A stretch of 64,000 nt of DNA. Origin: an uncultured Candidatus Saccharibacteria bacterium (GTDB lineage Bacteria; Patescibacteriota; Saccharimonadia; Saccharimonadales; Saccharimonadaceae). Under the pieces are notes generated by a model, which did not search any database, was not told where the DNA came from, and worked only from the letters and a program-made list of their open reading frames with translations. The first letter of the stretch is position 1; every line of letters starts with the position of its first letter. The translations under genes were made by a program, and so were the position numbers. Of the stretch, positions 52,059-62,304 are shown piece by piece. Location: contig CAMZEB010000001.1 in NCBI GenBank assembly GCA_947305705.1, positions 248,001-312,000 on the forward strand, in the 5' to 3' direction.

Positions 52059-53222
52059 ATGGCATTTCTAAAAGCTTTCGGCGGTGCTATCAGTGGTGCA
52101 TTTGCCAACCAGTGGTTGGAATATATGGCTCCACCAAAGACCATGACCGATCATACCCTAATTGCTCGCGCAGTTCCTGTGAAGGTTAACGGTAGCGAAA
52201 ACAACGATGGCGAGGAGCAGGCTAACCTCATTTCTAACGGTTCTAAGTTCATGGTTCCAGAAGGTACCTGTCTTATCACTGTAGAGAACGGCGCTATCGT
52301 CAGCGTTGTTGCGGAACCAGGTGGCTACACCTACACGACTGAGAACATCCCAGAAGCTCGTTCGATGTTTGCTGGTGATGGCTTCTTTGCTTCTACCTTC
52401 GGTACTAGCTTCAAGCAGTTCAAGTTCGGTGGTCAGCCAGGTAATCAACAGCAGGCTTACTATGTAAACCTCAAGGATATTGCAGGTTTGCCATATGGCA
52501 CTGCGAACCCAATTCGCTATAACGATAGCTATTATGGCGGTGTTAAACTTGCTGTCACAAGTAATGGTACATATACTATAAAGGTTGTTGATCCAATCTT
52601 AATGTTCAAAAATCTTATTCCAGCTGACATTACATCTGGCCAAGGTCGTTCACAGTTTGATCTTGGTGAAGGTGATGGCGGTGTAGAGGATAGCCTCTTC
52701 TCCGGCTTCGTCGGTTCGCTTGCTGTAGCACTTCAGAAGTTTTCTAGCGGTGGAAAATCGATTGAAGATATTCAAGGTGGTACGACTGAGTTTGCAAAAG
52801 ACGTAAACGAAGCAGTTGAACAGAGTTATCAATGGGGTACGAAGTATGGTCTCGCAATCGTAAACGTTCAGCCACGTAGCGTCGACTGGGATCCATCTTC
52901 AGCTGCGATTGTCGAGAAGTTCACGACTGGTATGATGATGCAGGGCAGTATTGGCAATGCATATGCACAGACTCAGGTTGCCGAAGGCTTCAATGCTGCT
53001 GGTAACAATGCCGGAACAAATGGCATCATGGGTATGGGCTTTGGTATGGGCGCTACGGGCGCTGCAGGCATGAACGTCATGAACAATGGCGGCGGTGTCA
53101 ATCCGATTGCTCAGCAAATTCAGCAACAACAAGCTGCCTCACAACAGCCAGTGGCTCCAGCTGCGCCAGAAGCACCGGCTGCTCCTGAAGCTCCAACAAC
53201 ACCTGAAACTCCAGCGGAGTAA
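52059..53222 (+). CDS. SPFH/YdjI-like (stomatin-prohibitin family) protein
   Basis: 387 aa. AFLKAFGGAISGAFANQWLEY at the start and the SPFH-like body (FMVPEGTCLITVENGAIV, YTIKVVDPILMFKNLIP) match the YdjI/virion-core-protein group. The C-terminus is Gly/Met/Asn-rich then Gln/Pro/Ala repeats (APEAPAAPEAPTTPETPAE). SPFH proteins form membrane-associated rings. In Bacillus ydjI works with zinc-ribbon YdjG and a PspA-like protein in envelope stress. The zinc-ribbon genes follow here, but no pspA-like gene is visible. Confidence 0.82.
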   Translation: MAFLKAFGGAISGAFANQWLEYMAPPKTMTDHTLIARAVPVKVNGSENNDGEEQANLISNGSKFMVPEGTCLITVENGAIVSVVAEPGGYTYTTENIPEARSMFAGDGFFASTFGTSFKQFKFGGQPGNQQQAYYVNLKDIAGLPYGTANPIRYNDSYYGGVKLAVTSNGTYTIKVVDPILMFKNLIPADITSGQGRSQFDLGEGDGGVEDSLFSGFVGSLAVALQKFSSGGKSIEDIQGGTTEFAKDVNEAVEQSYQWGTKYGLAIVNVQPRSVDWDPSSAAIVEKFTTGMMMQGSIGNAYAQTQVAEGFNAAGNNAGTNGIMGMGFGMGATGAAGMNVMNNGGGVNPIAQQIQQQQAASQQPVAPAAPEAPAAPEAPTTPETPAE

Positions 53223-53227
53223 TCTAG

Positions 53228-54706
53228 GTGGTCGAATTATCGGCGAAAAATGGTCTCAATCGCTGCCCCAATTGTGGGGGCAGCGATATAGAGACTGATG
53301 CTGCAGCAGGAAAACTGAAGTGCAAATATTGCCAGACACTTTTTGATGCAGCGACCGACAACGCCGCCGGTGGGATGGAATCGCTCAAGGGCGATACGGT
53401 TAATCAGGGTGCCTCGGATATTATTCCGGGCGAGGACATCGTCCAGACTTTTAAATGTCCGGCTTGTGGCGCTGAGGTTGTGATAAATACCGATGAGGCG
53501 ACCAGCGCGTCTTGTCACTGGTGCCGCCATATTTTCTCGGTTAATGAGAAAATTAGCAACGGTGCAGTGCCAGATTTAGTTTTACCGTTCAAGATTACAA
53601 AAGAAGAAGCGATCGAGAAAGTGCGCGAATCGGTGGATTTGAATTCGCCGTCTCTACTGACGGAATTTCGCCAGAATTTCAAACCAGAGGAAGTGCGTGG
53701 GGTCTATTTCCCATACATGATCATCGACTTGAATTCGCACTGGACTTCGTATGGGGAAGCGCAAAAATCGATTGGCGATACTTCGCATCCGCCATACCAA
53801 TATGAAGAATACAATATCTCGCGTGAGTTTGACTTACTAGTTGACGATTTGACAGTTGAGTCATCGGCTGGTCGGTTGAACCAGGATACCTATGTAAATT
53901 CGAACAATATTATTAATGCAATTTTGCCGTTCGATACTGAGAACGCAGTAGCGTGGAATGCAAATTATTTGCGCGGCTTTGCATCGGAGCGACGTAGCGT
54001 TGACACGAATAGCTTAAAAGAGGTCGTGGCTTTGCAGGCGGGCGATATGGCGCGTCGCAAAATCAAGGCTGATTCGCCGCAATATGATCGTGGTATTCAC
54101 TGGGAAAATGAACATCTCAAGGTAAATGGCTCGAAGTGGAAAGCGGCTTATTTACCAGTTTGGCTTTATAGCTACAAGCCAGAGAATGAATCAAGAATTT
54201 ATTATATTGCGATTAATGCGCGTACGGGTGAAACAGTTGGCTGCGTGCCGACGCACGGGACATCAGGGCAGAATATTATGGCGCGTCATCATCACGAGGA
54301 TGAGACTCGCTTTGAGATAAAGAATCTTGTCGCGAAAGATGATTTGTCTAAGACAGACAAATCGTACAAAAAAGAGATAGATTTTCGCAACGATACGCGC
54401 GTAATCGGTTCGTTGTCGCATGGCCGCGAAGAAATGCTTGGCGTCGAGCAGGCGCGTTTTAAGAACGGCGCTAACTATACACACGCGTCAAAGTCCTCGG
54501 GCTCAAGCTTTAGTACGATTTTGATTATTATAATATTTATTGTGTTTATTTTGCTTGCATTATTGTTGCCTGGTGGGAGCGGCGGTTCTGGCTCTGGTTC
54601 GAGTTCAAGTTGGGATTCTGGATCAAGCTGGGATAGCGGCAGTAGCTATGATTCTGGCGGCAGTTACGGCGGCGATTCGAGCAGTGGTTTTAGTTACGAT
54701 TGGTGA
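53228..54706 (+). CDS. Zinc-ribbon membrane protein (YdjG/TFIIB-like)
   Basis: 492 aa from a GTG at 53228, with GGAG 8 nt upstream inside the end of the SPFH gene. Two zinc ribbons: C13/C16/C32/C35 (NRCPNCGGSD, KCKYC) and C76/C79/C95/C98 (KCPACGAEVV, SCHWC). A long soluble region holds YLPVWLYSY and NARTGETVG motifs, then one membrane helix near the end (STILIIIIFIVFILLALLL) and a Ser/Gly/Asp/Trp tail (SSWDSGSSWDSGSSYDSGG). Likely partner of the SPFH protein. Confidence 0.8.
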   Translation: MVELSAKNGLNRCPNCGGSDIETDAAAGKLKCKYCQTLFDAATDNAAGGMESLKGDTVNQGASDIIPGEDIVQTFKCPACGAEVVINTDEATSASCHWCRHIFSVNEKISNGAVPDLVLPFKITKEEAIEKVRESVDLNSPSLLTEFRQNFKPEEVRGVYFPYMIIDLNSHWTSYGEAQKSIGDTSHPPYQYEEYNISREFDLLVDDLTVESSAGRLNQDTYVNSNNIINAILPFDTENAVAWNANYLRGFASERRSVDTNSLKEVVALQAGDMARRKIKADSPQYDRGIHWENEHLKVNGSKWKAAYLPVWLYSYKPENESRIYYIAINARTGETVGCVPTHGTSGQNIMARHHHEDETRFEIKNLVAKDDLSKTDKSYKKEIDFRNDTRVIGSLSHGREEMLGVEQARFKNGANYTHASKSSGSSFSTILIIIIFIVFILLALLLPGGSGGSGSGSSSSWDSGSSWDSGSSYDSGGSYGGDSSSGFSYDW

Positions 54707-54721
54707 TAAGTGAGGTAAAAA

Positions 54722-56860
54722 ATGACGACGACAATGAAAAATCAGGAAAAGAACGGTGCGAATCGTTGTCCGAATTGTGGCGCAACTGATGTTAGTCTGG
54801 ATACGAAATCTGGAAAATTGAAGTGCAAATTTTGTCGTACGTTATTTAAGCCTGAAAAGTCGGCAAACGCGCGAGGCGGTGTCGATAAACTAAAGGGTAG
54901 AACTGTTGGCTCTGGCGCTGCGGACATTATTCCAAGCGAAAAGATTATTGTGACGCTCAAGTGTCCGGCTTGTGGCGCAGAGGTTGTGATAAATACTGAT
55001 GAGGTTTTGAGTGCGCGCTGTCACTGGTGTCGCAATATCCTATCGATAAATGAGAAGATGCCGAATGGTGCGGTGCCGGATTTGGTTTTGCCGTTCAAAA
55101 CAGAGAAATCGGTTGCCGAAGAGAATATTCGCGAATTCGTAAAAAAGCGTCGTTTCTTTGCGCATCCGACATTCAAGAAAGAATTTGCGCCAGAGAACGT
55201 GATGGGCGTGTATTTGCCATATATGGTTGTAGATGTGAATGCTCACGCGAAGATGAGCGGCGAGGCAGAACATCTTATTCGAAAATATTCGCGGGGGAGC
55301 GGGAATAGTCGACGCACGTATTATGATGCTGAAGCGTTCAAAGTTACGCGTAATTTTGATTTGCTCGTGGATGATCTTACGATAGAATCGTCAAGTAAGC
55401 GTTTGCAGCAAGATGTGCGTTCGAACACAAATAACGTGATTAATGCAATTATGCCATTTGACACGGAAAACTGTGTCGATTGGAATCCGAATTATTTACA
55501 CGGGTTTGCGAGCGAACGACGTGATACGAATGTTGATGATTTGGCAAAGCAGCTAAAACTGCAGGTCGGCGATATTGCGCGTTACAAAGTTAAAGAGACG
55601 ATGACTTATTACGATCGCGGCGCAAAGTGGGAGTCTGAGGAAATTGAGGCAAAAGGCTCGATGTGGAAGGCAGCTTATTTGCCGGTGTGGCTTTATAGCT
55701 ATCTTGAAGATAACGGCAAGACGAAGATGCTCCATTATGTGGCGGTGAATGCGCGCACTGGCGAGACGATGGGTTCGGTTCCAATCAATAAAGCGCGATT
55801 GTTGCTGCTATCTGGTATTTTGGAATTTTTTGGCATAGTGCTCGGTTTGTATTGGATATTATTCTGGCTTGGCATTGATGTAGATGATGATAATCCGTTC
55901 TTGTTTGGTTTGGTTGGTTTGACGCCTGGCGTGATTTTCTATTGGGTGAAGTGTGCGAAATATCGTAATATGAATGCGCGCCATAAACACGAGAAGGAGA
56001 CGGCTTCGGAGATAACGAATCTCGAGAAAACTGATGTTTCGATTGGGCGCAGAAATGGTTTGCGCAATTCACGAATTGCCGGTGAGAATGATTCGGTCGT
56101 GAAGGGTGTCGTTGCAAAATCTGGCGAACGTATGATGGGCGAGAAGATGGCGAACTTCATTGGCATCGGACGGATGGTTGGTTCGAAGATGGGTGAAACC
56201 GTGACGGGGCAACAGACTATCGCGAAAGCGCAAGCGAATTCGCAAGCGCTTCGTGCGATTGGGATAATATTTGCCACTTTGTTTATTGTGCCGTTTTTGA
56301 TTTTTGTCGTGATGTTTATTGTAGTGATTGTGTTTGGGGCAGGGGATTTTTCGAAGAAAAATTCTGTCTCGGTACCGACGAGTACATTTACGACAATTCG
56401 GGATAATTTCAGAAATTATGCAGAAAGTCATAGCTACGTGTATTCAGATATTGCGAGCGAAGTCTATATATATAACAGAAATGTGAGTGAGAAATATTCG
56501 GTCTTTGAGTTGTCGCAGGTGCAAAATGGCGCAATGTTCTCGGTGACGAAATTGATGGAATTGTCGAAGAATGATTTGAGCAAATCGAGTTTTGCGACTG
56601 AGGCAGCGAAGGACTTGAACAATAAATTGTATGGCTGGGATTTCAAAGAGCGTAAGTCTGGCTTAGTGTCGGACGGCAATATAAAGATGGCGATTCGGAT
56701 GTATACGAGAGACGACACAAAGAACAAAACATATACGATGTGCGATTTGCGCGAAGAGTTGTTATCGAGTACGAAACTGCTCGGCAATAATTATAAAGTT
56801 GAGCTGAATTGTGTCGAAATGGACAAAGCGACTAAGAAAGAGAATAAGATAGATAACTAA
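54722..56860 (+). CDS. Zinc-ribbon membrane protein, larger paralogue
   Basis: 712 aa, clearly paralogous to the preceding gene: ribbons C16/C19/C35/C38 and C81/C84/C100/C103, then the same NGAVPDLVLPF, NNVINAI(M/L)PFDTEN and YLPVWLYSY stretches. Here two membrane helices lie mid-protein (LLLLSGILEFFGIVLGLYWI, FGLVGLTPGVIFYWV) and one near 520-550, followed by a ~150-residue domain with no known family. GAGGT SD. A tandem duplication followed by divergence. Confidence 0.8.
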   Translation: MTTTMKNQEKNGANRCPNCGATDVSLDTKSGKLKCKFCRTLFKPEKSANARGGVDKLKGRTVGSGAADIIPSEKIIVTLKCPACGAEVVINTDEVLSARCHWCRNILSINEKMPNGAVPDLVLPFKTEKSVAEENIREFVKKRRFFAHPTFKKEFAPENVMGVYLPYMVVDVNAHAKMSGEAEHLIRKYSRGSGNSRRTYYDAEAFKVTRNFDLLVDDLTIESSSKRLQQDVRSNTNNVINAIMPFDTENCVDWNPNYLHGFASERRDTNVDDLAKQLKLQVGDIARYKVKETMTYYDRGAKWESEEIEAKGSMWKAAYLPVWLYSYLEDNGKTKMLHYVAVNARTGETMGSVPINKARLLLLSGILEFFGIVLGLYWILFWLGIDVDDDNPFLFGLVGLTPGVIFYWVKCAKYRNMNARHKHEKETASEITNLEKTDVSIGRRNGLRNSRIAGENDSVVKGVVAKSGERMMGEKMANFIGIGRMVGSKMGETVTGQQTIAKAQANSQALRAIGIIFATLFIVPFLIFVVMFIVVIVFGAGDFSKKNSVSVPTSTFTTIRDNFRNYAESHSYVYSDIASEVYIYNRNVSEKYSVFELSQVQNGAMFSVTKLMELSKNDLSKSSFATEAAKDLNNKLYGWDFKERKSGLVSDGNIKMAIRMYTRDDTKNKTYTMCDLREELLSSTKLLGNNYKVELNCVEMDKATKKENKIDN

Positions 56861-56866
56861 CAGTGG

Positions 56867-56872
56867 TAAAAT
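56867..56872 (+). promoter_or_regulatory. Extended -10 before cysS
   Basis: TGG-TAAAAT ends 6 nt before ATG 56879. No SD. Confidence 0.55.
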
Positions 56873-56878
56873 AGTTGT

Positions 56879-58240
56879 ATGAAACTATATAATACACTAT
56901 CGCGCAAAGTTGAAGAGTTTGTTCCGTCAAATCCTGATGAAGTTAAGATTTATACTTGTGGTCCGACGGTGTATTCTTATGCGCACATTGGAAACTACAC
57001 GTCTTACACGTATTGGGATTTGTTGATTCGCGTTTTGCGTTTGAATGGCTATAAAGAAAAACGCGTGCTGAATATTACGGACGTGGGGCATTTGACGTCT
57101 GATTCTGATCTCGGCGAAGACAAGATGGAGAAGGGTGCGCGTCGCGAGGGGAAGACGGTTTGGGAAGTTGCCCAGATGTATATGGATGATTTTTTGGAAA
57201 AATTTCGTATGCTTGGCTTGATTGAGCCGTCGGAGATTTGTCGTGCGACGGACTATATTGATGCTGATAAAAAGTTAGTTGAGGCGCTAGATAAGGCAGG
57301 GTATCTGTATGATACGACTGATGGCTTGTATTTTGACACGTCGAAGTTCCCAAAGTATGCGGAATTTGCACGGCTAGATTTGGAAAATTTGCGGGCGGGG
57401 GCGCGAGTTGAATATTCTGACGAGAAGCGCAATGCGTCGGATTTTGCGGTATGGAAATGGATTCGCGAGGGCGAAGATCACGCGATGAAGTGGGAATTCC
57501 GTGGACGTATGGGCTATCCTGGTTGGCATCTTGAATGTTCGACGATTATCCACGAAAGATTAGGCGAACCAATTGACATTCATTGTGGTGGTGTTGATCA
57601 TATTCCTGTACATCATACGAATGAAATTGCGCAAACTGAGGGCGCGTTTGGCGGTCAGATGTCGAAATTCTGGTTGCACAATAATTTTATTACGATTGAT
57701 GGTGAGAAGATTTCGAAGTCGCTTGGCAATGTGTATTATTTCTCAGATTTAGCAGAGAAGGGCTTTTCGCCGATTGATTTTAAGATGTGGCTTTATCAGG
57801 GGCACTATCAGGCGGAGAGAGATTTTTCGTTTGAACAGTTGGCTGCGGCGCACGCGCGGTTGACGAATTATCGGAATTTTGCGGCGTTGCGCTGGCAGAA
57901 TGGAGAAAAATCTGATTTCGTAGAAGCTCGTGCGGAAATTATGGAATGTTTGAATTCAAATTTGAACTCGGCGGGTGCATTCGCAGTGCTAGATGGGGTA
58001 GCGAAAAGTGGTTTGGCGCCAACGGATGATTTCTTGAAGTTTTTGGATGATGCGTTTGGGCTTGAAATTCGTGAGACGACGCCTGATATTTCTGATGAGT
58101 TGAAGGCAAAAATCGCTAAGCGCAGTGAAGCGAAAAACGAAAAAGATTTTGCGCTGGCCGATAAGTTGCGTGATGAAATACTTGAGCGCGGAATTGAGTT
58201 GCTTGACTCGACAGACGGCGTAAAGTGGCAGTATAAGTAA
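56879..58240 (+). CDS. cysS: Cysteinyl-tRNA synthetase
   Basis: A 453-aa class I CysRS. YTCGPTVYSYAHIGNYTSY carries the first zinc Cys and the HIGN motif. WHLECSTIIHE and GGVDHIPVHHTNE give the remaining zinc ligands. KISKSLGN is the KMSKS motif. The C-terminal helical tRNA-binding domain ends LLDSTDGVKWQYK. Probably leaderless from the -10 at 56867. Confidence 0.98.
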   Translation: MKLYNTLSRKVEEFVPSNPDEVKIYTCGPTVYSYAHIGNYTSYTYWDLLIRVLRLNGYKEKRVLNITDVGHLTSDSDLGEDKMEKGARREGKTVWEVAQMYMDDFLEKFRMLGLIEPSEICRATDYIDADKKLVEALDKAGYLYDTTDGLYFDTSKFPKYAEFARLDLENLRAGARVEYSDEKRNASDFAVWKWIREGEDHAMKWEFRGRMGYPGWHLECSTIIHERLGEPIDIHCGGVDHIPVHHTNEIAQTEGAFGGQMSKFWLHNNFITIDGEKISKSLGNVYYFSDLAEKGFSPIDFKMWLYQGHYQAERDFSFEQLAAAHARLTNYRNFAALRWQNGEKSDFVEARAEIMECLNSNLNSAGAFAVLDGVAKSGLAPTDDFLKFLDDAFGLEIRETTPDISDELKAKIAKRSEAKNEKDFALADKLRDEILERGIELLDSTDGVKWQYK

Positions 58241-58241
58241 T

Positions 58242-58273
58242 AAAAAATAGACCTCTTTCGAGGTCTATTTTTT
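58242..58273. terminator. Bidirectional terminator after cysS
   Basis: AAAAAATAGACCTC-TTTC-GAGGTCTATTTTTT, a 14-bp perfect stem that serves both strands. Confidence 0.95.
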
Positions 58274-58275
58274 GA

Positions 58276-58386
58276 TTAGTGGCGTTTTGAATTTTTAAAA
58301 ATGATTGCTAGGGCGCCAATTGTCGAGAGGCCGATAATGCCTGCAAAGGTATTTGCAAGATTAATTGTGTTCGACTTTTTTGTCAT
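58276..58386 (-). CDS. 36-aa membrane peptide overlapping the AI-2E gene
   Basis: ATG 58386 lies inside the end of the transporter gene in another frame (overlap ~26 nt). The product MTKKSNTINLANTFAGIIGL continues as a hydrophobic stretch and ends IIFKNSKRH, so it has one membrane helix and a basic end. The stop at 58276 lies 3 nt from the shared terminator, exactly where an operon's last gene should end. It resembles the tail of a cell-wall sorting signal without LPXTG. Function unknown. Confidence 0.5.
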   Translation of the reverse strand: MTKKSNTINLANTFAGIIGLSTIGALAIIFKNSKRH

Positions 58387-59464
58387 CGTCAAGGTTTAGG
58401 CTTTTGCCGTATTCTTCGATAAGGACTTTAATGCAGCCGGCGATAGGAATGGAAATGATAGCGCCTACGATGCCGAACATATAGACGCCGATAGTGACGG
58501 CGGCGAGAATAGTAAGAGCAGGGAGTTGAAGGCCTTTGCCTTGGACTTTTGGCGAAATGACGTTCGATTCGATTTGTAGATAGATGACTGTGTAGATGAT
58601 GAAGATGAGGCCGGCAATCCAGACGTTGAAGGCGAGGAGTAATGCAACTAGCGCGCCGCCGATGAATGAACCGAACATTGGGATTAGACTAAACACACCG
58701 GTGATGAGGCCGAATGGAATAGCTAGACCGATGTCTAGATGGAAGATGAGACAGATAATTAGCGTGGCGATTGAGGTGCAGCAGGCATTGATTAGGGCGA
58801 CAGTAAGCGCATTGGAAACGTATTTTGAAACGACGTCGGCCATACGGTTGATGACTTTTTGGGTGCGAGTGGCTTCTGGGTTGTTTTTGAAATTTCCCCA
58901 GAATTGGTTAAGGATTGATGGTCCTTCGGTAAGCATAAAGAGGGCAAGAACGAGAACGAGAATTGTGGCGGCAATGAAGCTGCCGAATGCGCCGACACCT
59001 GATGCGAAATTGGCGCCGAAATCATTAATGATTGAGGAAGAGAACTTCTGAATATTGCTGACGATTTGGCCTTGAAGGTCAGCGATGCCGATACTTTCGC
59101 CGAAATCATTAAGCCAAGAAAAGCTGTTCGAGACGCTTTTGATAGTATCTGGTAAAGTACGAGCAAAATTAATAGATTCATTGACGACGGTCGGGATGAC
59201 AATTGCGAGGAAAGCGACAAGAAAACCGACGACGATGATATAGGAGATGGCAATTGGAATTTTCATACCTTTGCCAGGAATGAGCTTGGCGATTTTGTGG
59301 ACTAGGGGATTAATCGCGAGGGCGAGGAAGAGTGCTGCGCCAATAATAAGCAAGCCGGTTGATGCCTTAATGATAAGAAAACCGGCGAGAATAAAGCCGA
59401 GTATAACTAGCCAGAAGCGAATAAAAGTTTTTGTATCAACAGTGACCTTGTAATTTTTGCTCAT
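58361..59464 (-). CDS. AI-2E/PerM-family membrane transporter
   Basis: 367 aa with about eight membrane helices in the usual pattern: a pair near 15-55, one at 70-95, a central extracellular helical region, then five to the C-terminus (ALTVALINACCTSIATLIIC, LVALLLAFNVWIAGLIFIIY). The motif IESNVISPKVQGKGLQLPAL is characteristic of this family (P.V.G..L.LHP). Members include AI-2 exporters and Na+/H+ antiporters, so the substrate is open. The -10 (plus 59471-59476) lies 6 nt before the ATG. Confidence 0.9.
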   Translation of the reverse strand: MSKNYKVTVDTKTFIRFWLVILGFILAGFLIIKASTGLLIIGAALFLALAINPLVHKIAKLIPGKGMKIPIAISYIIVVGFLVAFLAIVIPTVVNESINFARTLPDTIKSVSNSFSWLNDFGESIGIADLQGQIVSNIQKFSSSIINDFGANFASGVGAFGSFIAATILVLVLALFMLTEGPSILNQFWGNFKNNPEATRTQKVINRMADVVSKYVSNALTVALINACCTSIATLIICLIFHLDIGLAIPFGLITGVFSLIPMFGSFIGGALVALLLAFNVWIAGLIFIIYTVIYLQIESNVISPKVQGKGLQLPALTILAAVTIGVYMFGIVGAIISIPIAGCIKVLIEEYGKSLNLDDDKKVEHN

Positions 59465-59470
59465 GCTTTA

Positions 59471-59476
59471 ATTATA
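59471..59476 (-). promoter_or_regulatory. -10 of the AI-2E-type gene, probably leaderless
   Basis: TATAAT on the minus strand ends 6 nt before ATG 59464. No SD. Confidence 0.55.
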
Positions 59477-59484
59477 CAACAGGT

Positions 59485-60621
<1,137 letters not shown>

Positions 60622-60661
60622 GCAGAGAAGATAAGATATTGAACCATAAGCGAAATACTAG

Positions 60662-60667
60662 TATAAT
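60662..60667 (+). promoter_or_regulatory. -10 of the 541-aa exported protein gene
   Basis: TATAAT, 11 nt before ATG 60679. No SD, so only a very short leader is expected. Confidence 0.5.
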
Positions 60668-60678
60668 CATAAGCAATA

Positions 60679-62304
60679 ATGGAGTTTGAGAGTAGTGTAT
60701 TTCGAAGGGGGCGATTATTCTTGTGCTTTTTGTGTGTTTTTGCTGCGCTAGCTTTATGTCGTAATGTGTTTGCTGATTCGGCTTTGTTCGTTATTGAGAA
60801 TGCTTCAATTGTAAATAAATCCGCTAATGTTGAAGGTGGCATAACAAATATTGATAGTAATAGTATTCATAATAATGCGGTTTTTTATGAAGCTGGTGGC
60901 AGTATTACTTATAAGGTTTTGATTCGAAATAAAAGTAAAATTGAGCGTACGATCGAAGGAGTTACTGCCGAAACGACGAGTAGAAACATTGCAGTAGAAT
61001 ATAACGACTATAATGGCGAGAAAGTTGCGGCTGACGGAACTTTTGAATTCTTGTTGAAGGTTGTCTATAAGGATGATTCTTCAAGCACTAATGACAAGAG
61101 TACGCGAGTTAAAATTGCATTCAAATTGGATGGGGGAGAGAATGCTAGTATCGTAATCATGAATCCGAGTACTTGGGATAATATTACGGTGTTTGGCGCG
61201 ATTTTGGCAGTATCGATTATTACGTTGTTTGCGATTGTGATTTTGGGAATGAAGCGACTCGGTAATGATAAGAAAATTATAATTATTGCTGGACTTTTAA
61301 TAATCGCTTGTGTGCCATTACCATTTGCAGCACAGGCAAAATCTGATGTGTTTGATTTTGTAATTATTAACGATGCGGTTTTGAACGACGAAGAAATAGT
61401 TGACGATGTTGAAGAGTTGGAAGAGATAGAAAATGTGGCTAATGTAAACCCTTATGAGGATGAGCCAAGCACGAGTAGTCCTGTGGTTGGTTTGAAACCG
61501 GCTAAGGTCGCGCCTAGTGAAGTAGTTCAGGTAATTGTCGATTCTGACGATGAAGAAGACCCTGCGATTACGGATACTGATGACCCTGTAATTGCTGGTT
61601 CTGACGAAGAAGATGAGGATGAGCCTACAATTGCAAGTGCGGACGACGAAGAGCCTGTGCTGGTGTCGATGGAGACCGTGTTTGAGCAAAGTGAACCGTG
61701 TGTATTTGACGGACCGAAAGATTCGATTAATGGGCATACAATTTCTGGATGCGAAAAATATACCGATGTTTCGTATATTGATACGGAAATTAAACTATTC
61801 AACAAAGACAATTTTGAAAAAGATTTCCTCGTATCATTTACGATTGATGAATTTGATTTGTCGAAAAATGGTTATCGTCCGACATTTATGAGCTCGACAT
61901 TGGAAGTTGGGTCGCTGCTTTATCCTGGCTTCGTTGCAAGACGCGATAATACTACGAGCAACATTTTAATCGGTTCAAATACGGTCGAATGGAAAGACGA
62001 AGAGCATACTGGCCTAGTGAAGACCGATGCATTGAAACATTATTATCCAGCTATTGATGTGAAAAAAATTAGCTTCATGCGCAAAGGTGGCGTGATTTGC
62101 TATCAGATTAATGACGACCCGATAGTGCGTTTGCATGAACAACCAACTAACAATCAATACTATTTCGATACAACGGTTTCCTTTGGTGCTTCGTATGAGC
62201 AGTCAGGAAAAACATGGCGTCCAGAAAGATTCTTTGTCGGGACAATGTCGAACATGATTATTAAGCTTGGCACCGATGGAATTGGCGAGCTTGATTGTCA
62301 GTAA
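60679..62304 (+). CDS. Exported protein with lectin-like C-terminal domain
   Basis: 541 aa. Signal peptide (LFLCFLCVFAALALCRNVFA, ~13-32), then a beta-sandwich like DUF11 domains (GGSITYKVLIRNKSKIERTI). Two membrane helices follow (AILAVSIITLFAIVILGM and KIIIIAGLLIIACVPLPFA). Then an acidic linker of Asp/Glu/Thr/Pro (DDEEDPAITDTDD) and a ~190-residue C-terminal domain (FLVSFTIDEFD, MSSTLEVG, GGVICYQINDD) with a concanavalin/LamG-like feel. The order puts the acidic linker and lectin-like part on the far side of the second membrane helix. It overlaps queA by 7 nt at the 3' end. Confidence 0.7.
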   Translation: MEFESSVFRRGRLFLCFLCVFAALALCRNVFADSALFVIENASIVNKSANVEGGITNIDSNSIHNNAVFYEAGGSITYKVLIRNKSKIERTIEGVTAETTSRNIAVEYNDYNGEKVAADGTFEFLLKVVYKDDSSSTNDKSTRVKIAFKLDGGENASIVIMNPSTWDNITVFGAILAVSIITLFAIVILGMKRLGNDKKIIIIAGLLIIACVPLPFAAQAKSDVFDFVIINDAVLNDEEIVDDVEELEEIENVANVNPYEDEPSTSSPVVGLKPAKVAPSEVVQVIVDSDDEEDPAITDTDDPVIAGSDEEDEDEPTIASADDEEPVLVSMETVFEQSEPCVFDGPKDSINGHTISGCEKYTDVSYIDTEIKLFNKDNFEKDFLVSFTIDEFDLSKNGYRPTFMSSTLEVGSLLYPGFVARRDNTTSNILIGSNTVEWKDEEHTGLVKTDALKHYYPAIDVKKISFMRKGGVICYQINDDPIVRLHEQPTNNQYYFDTTVSFGASYEQSGKTWRPERFFVGTMSNMIIKLGTDGIGELDCQ

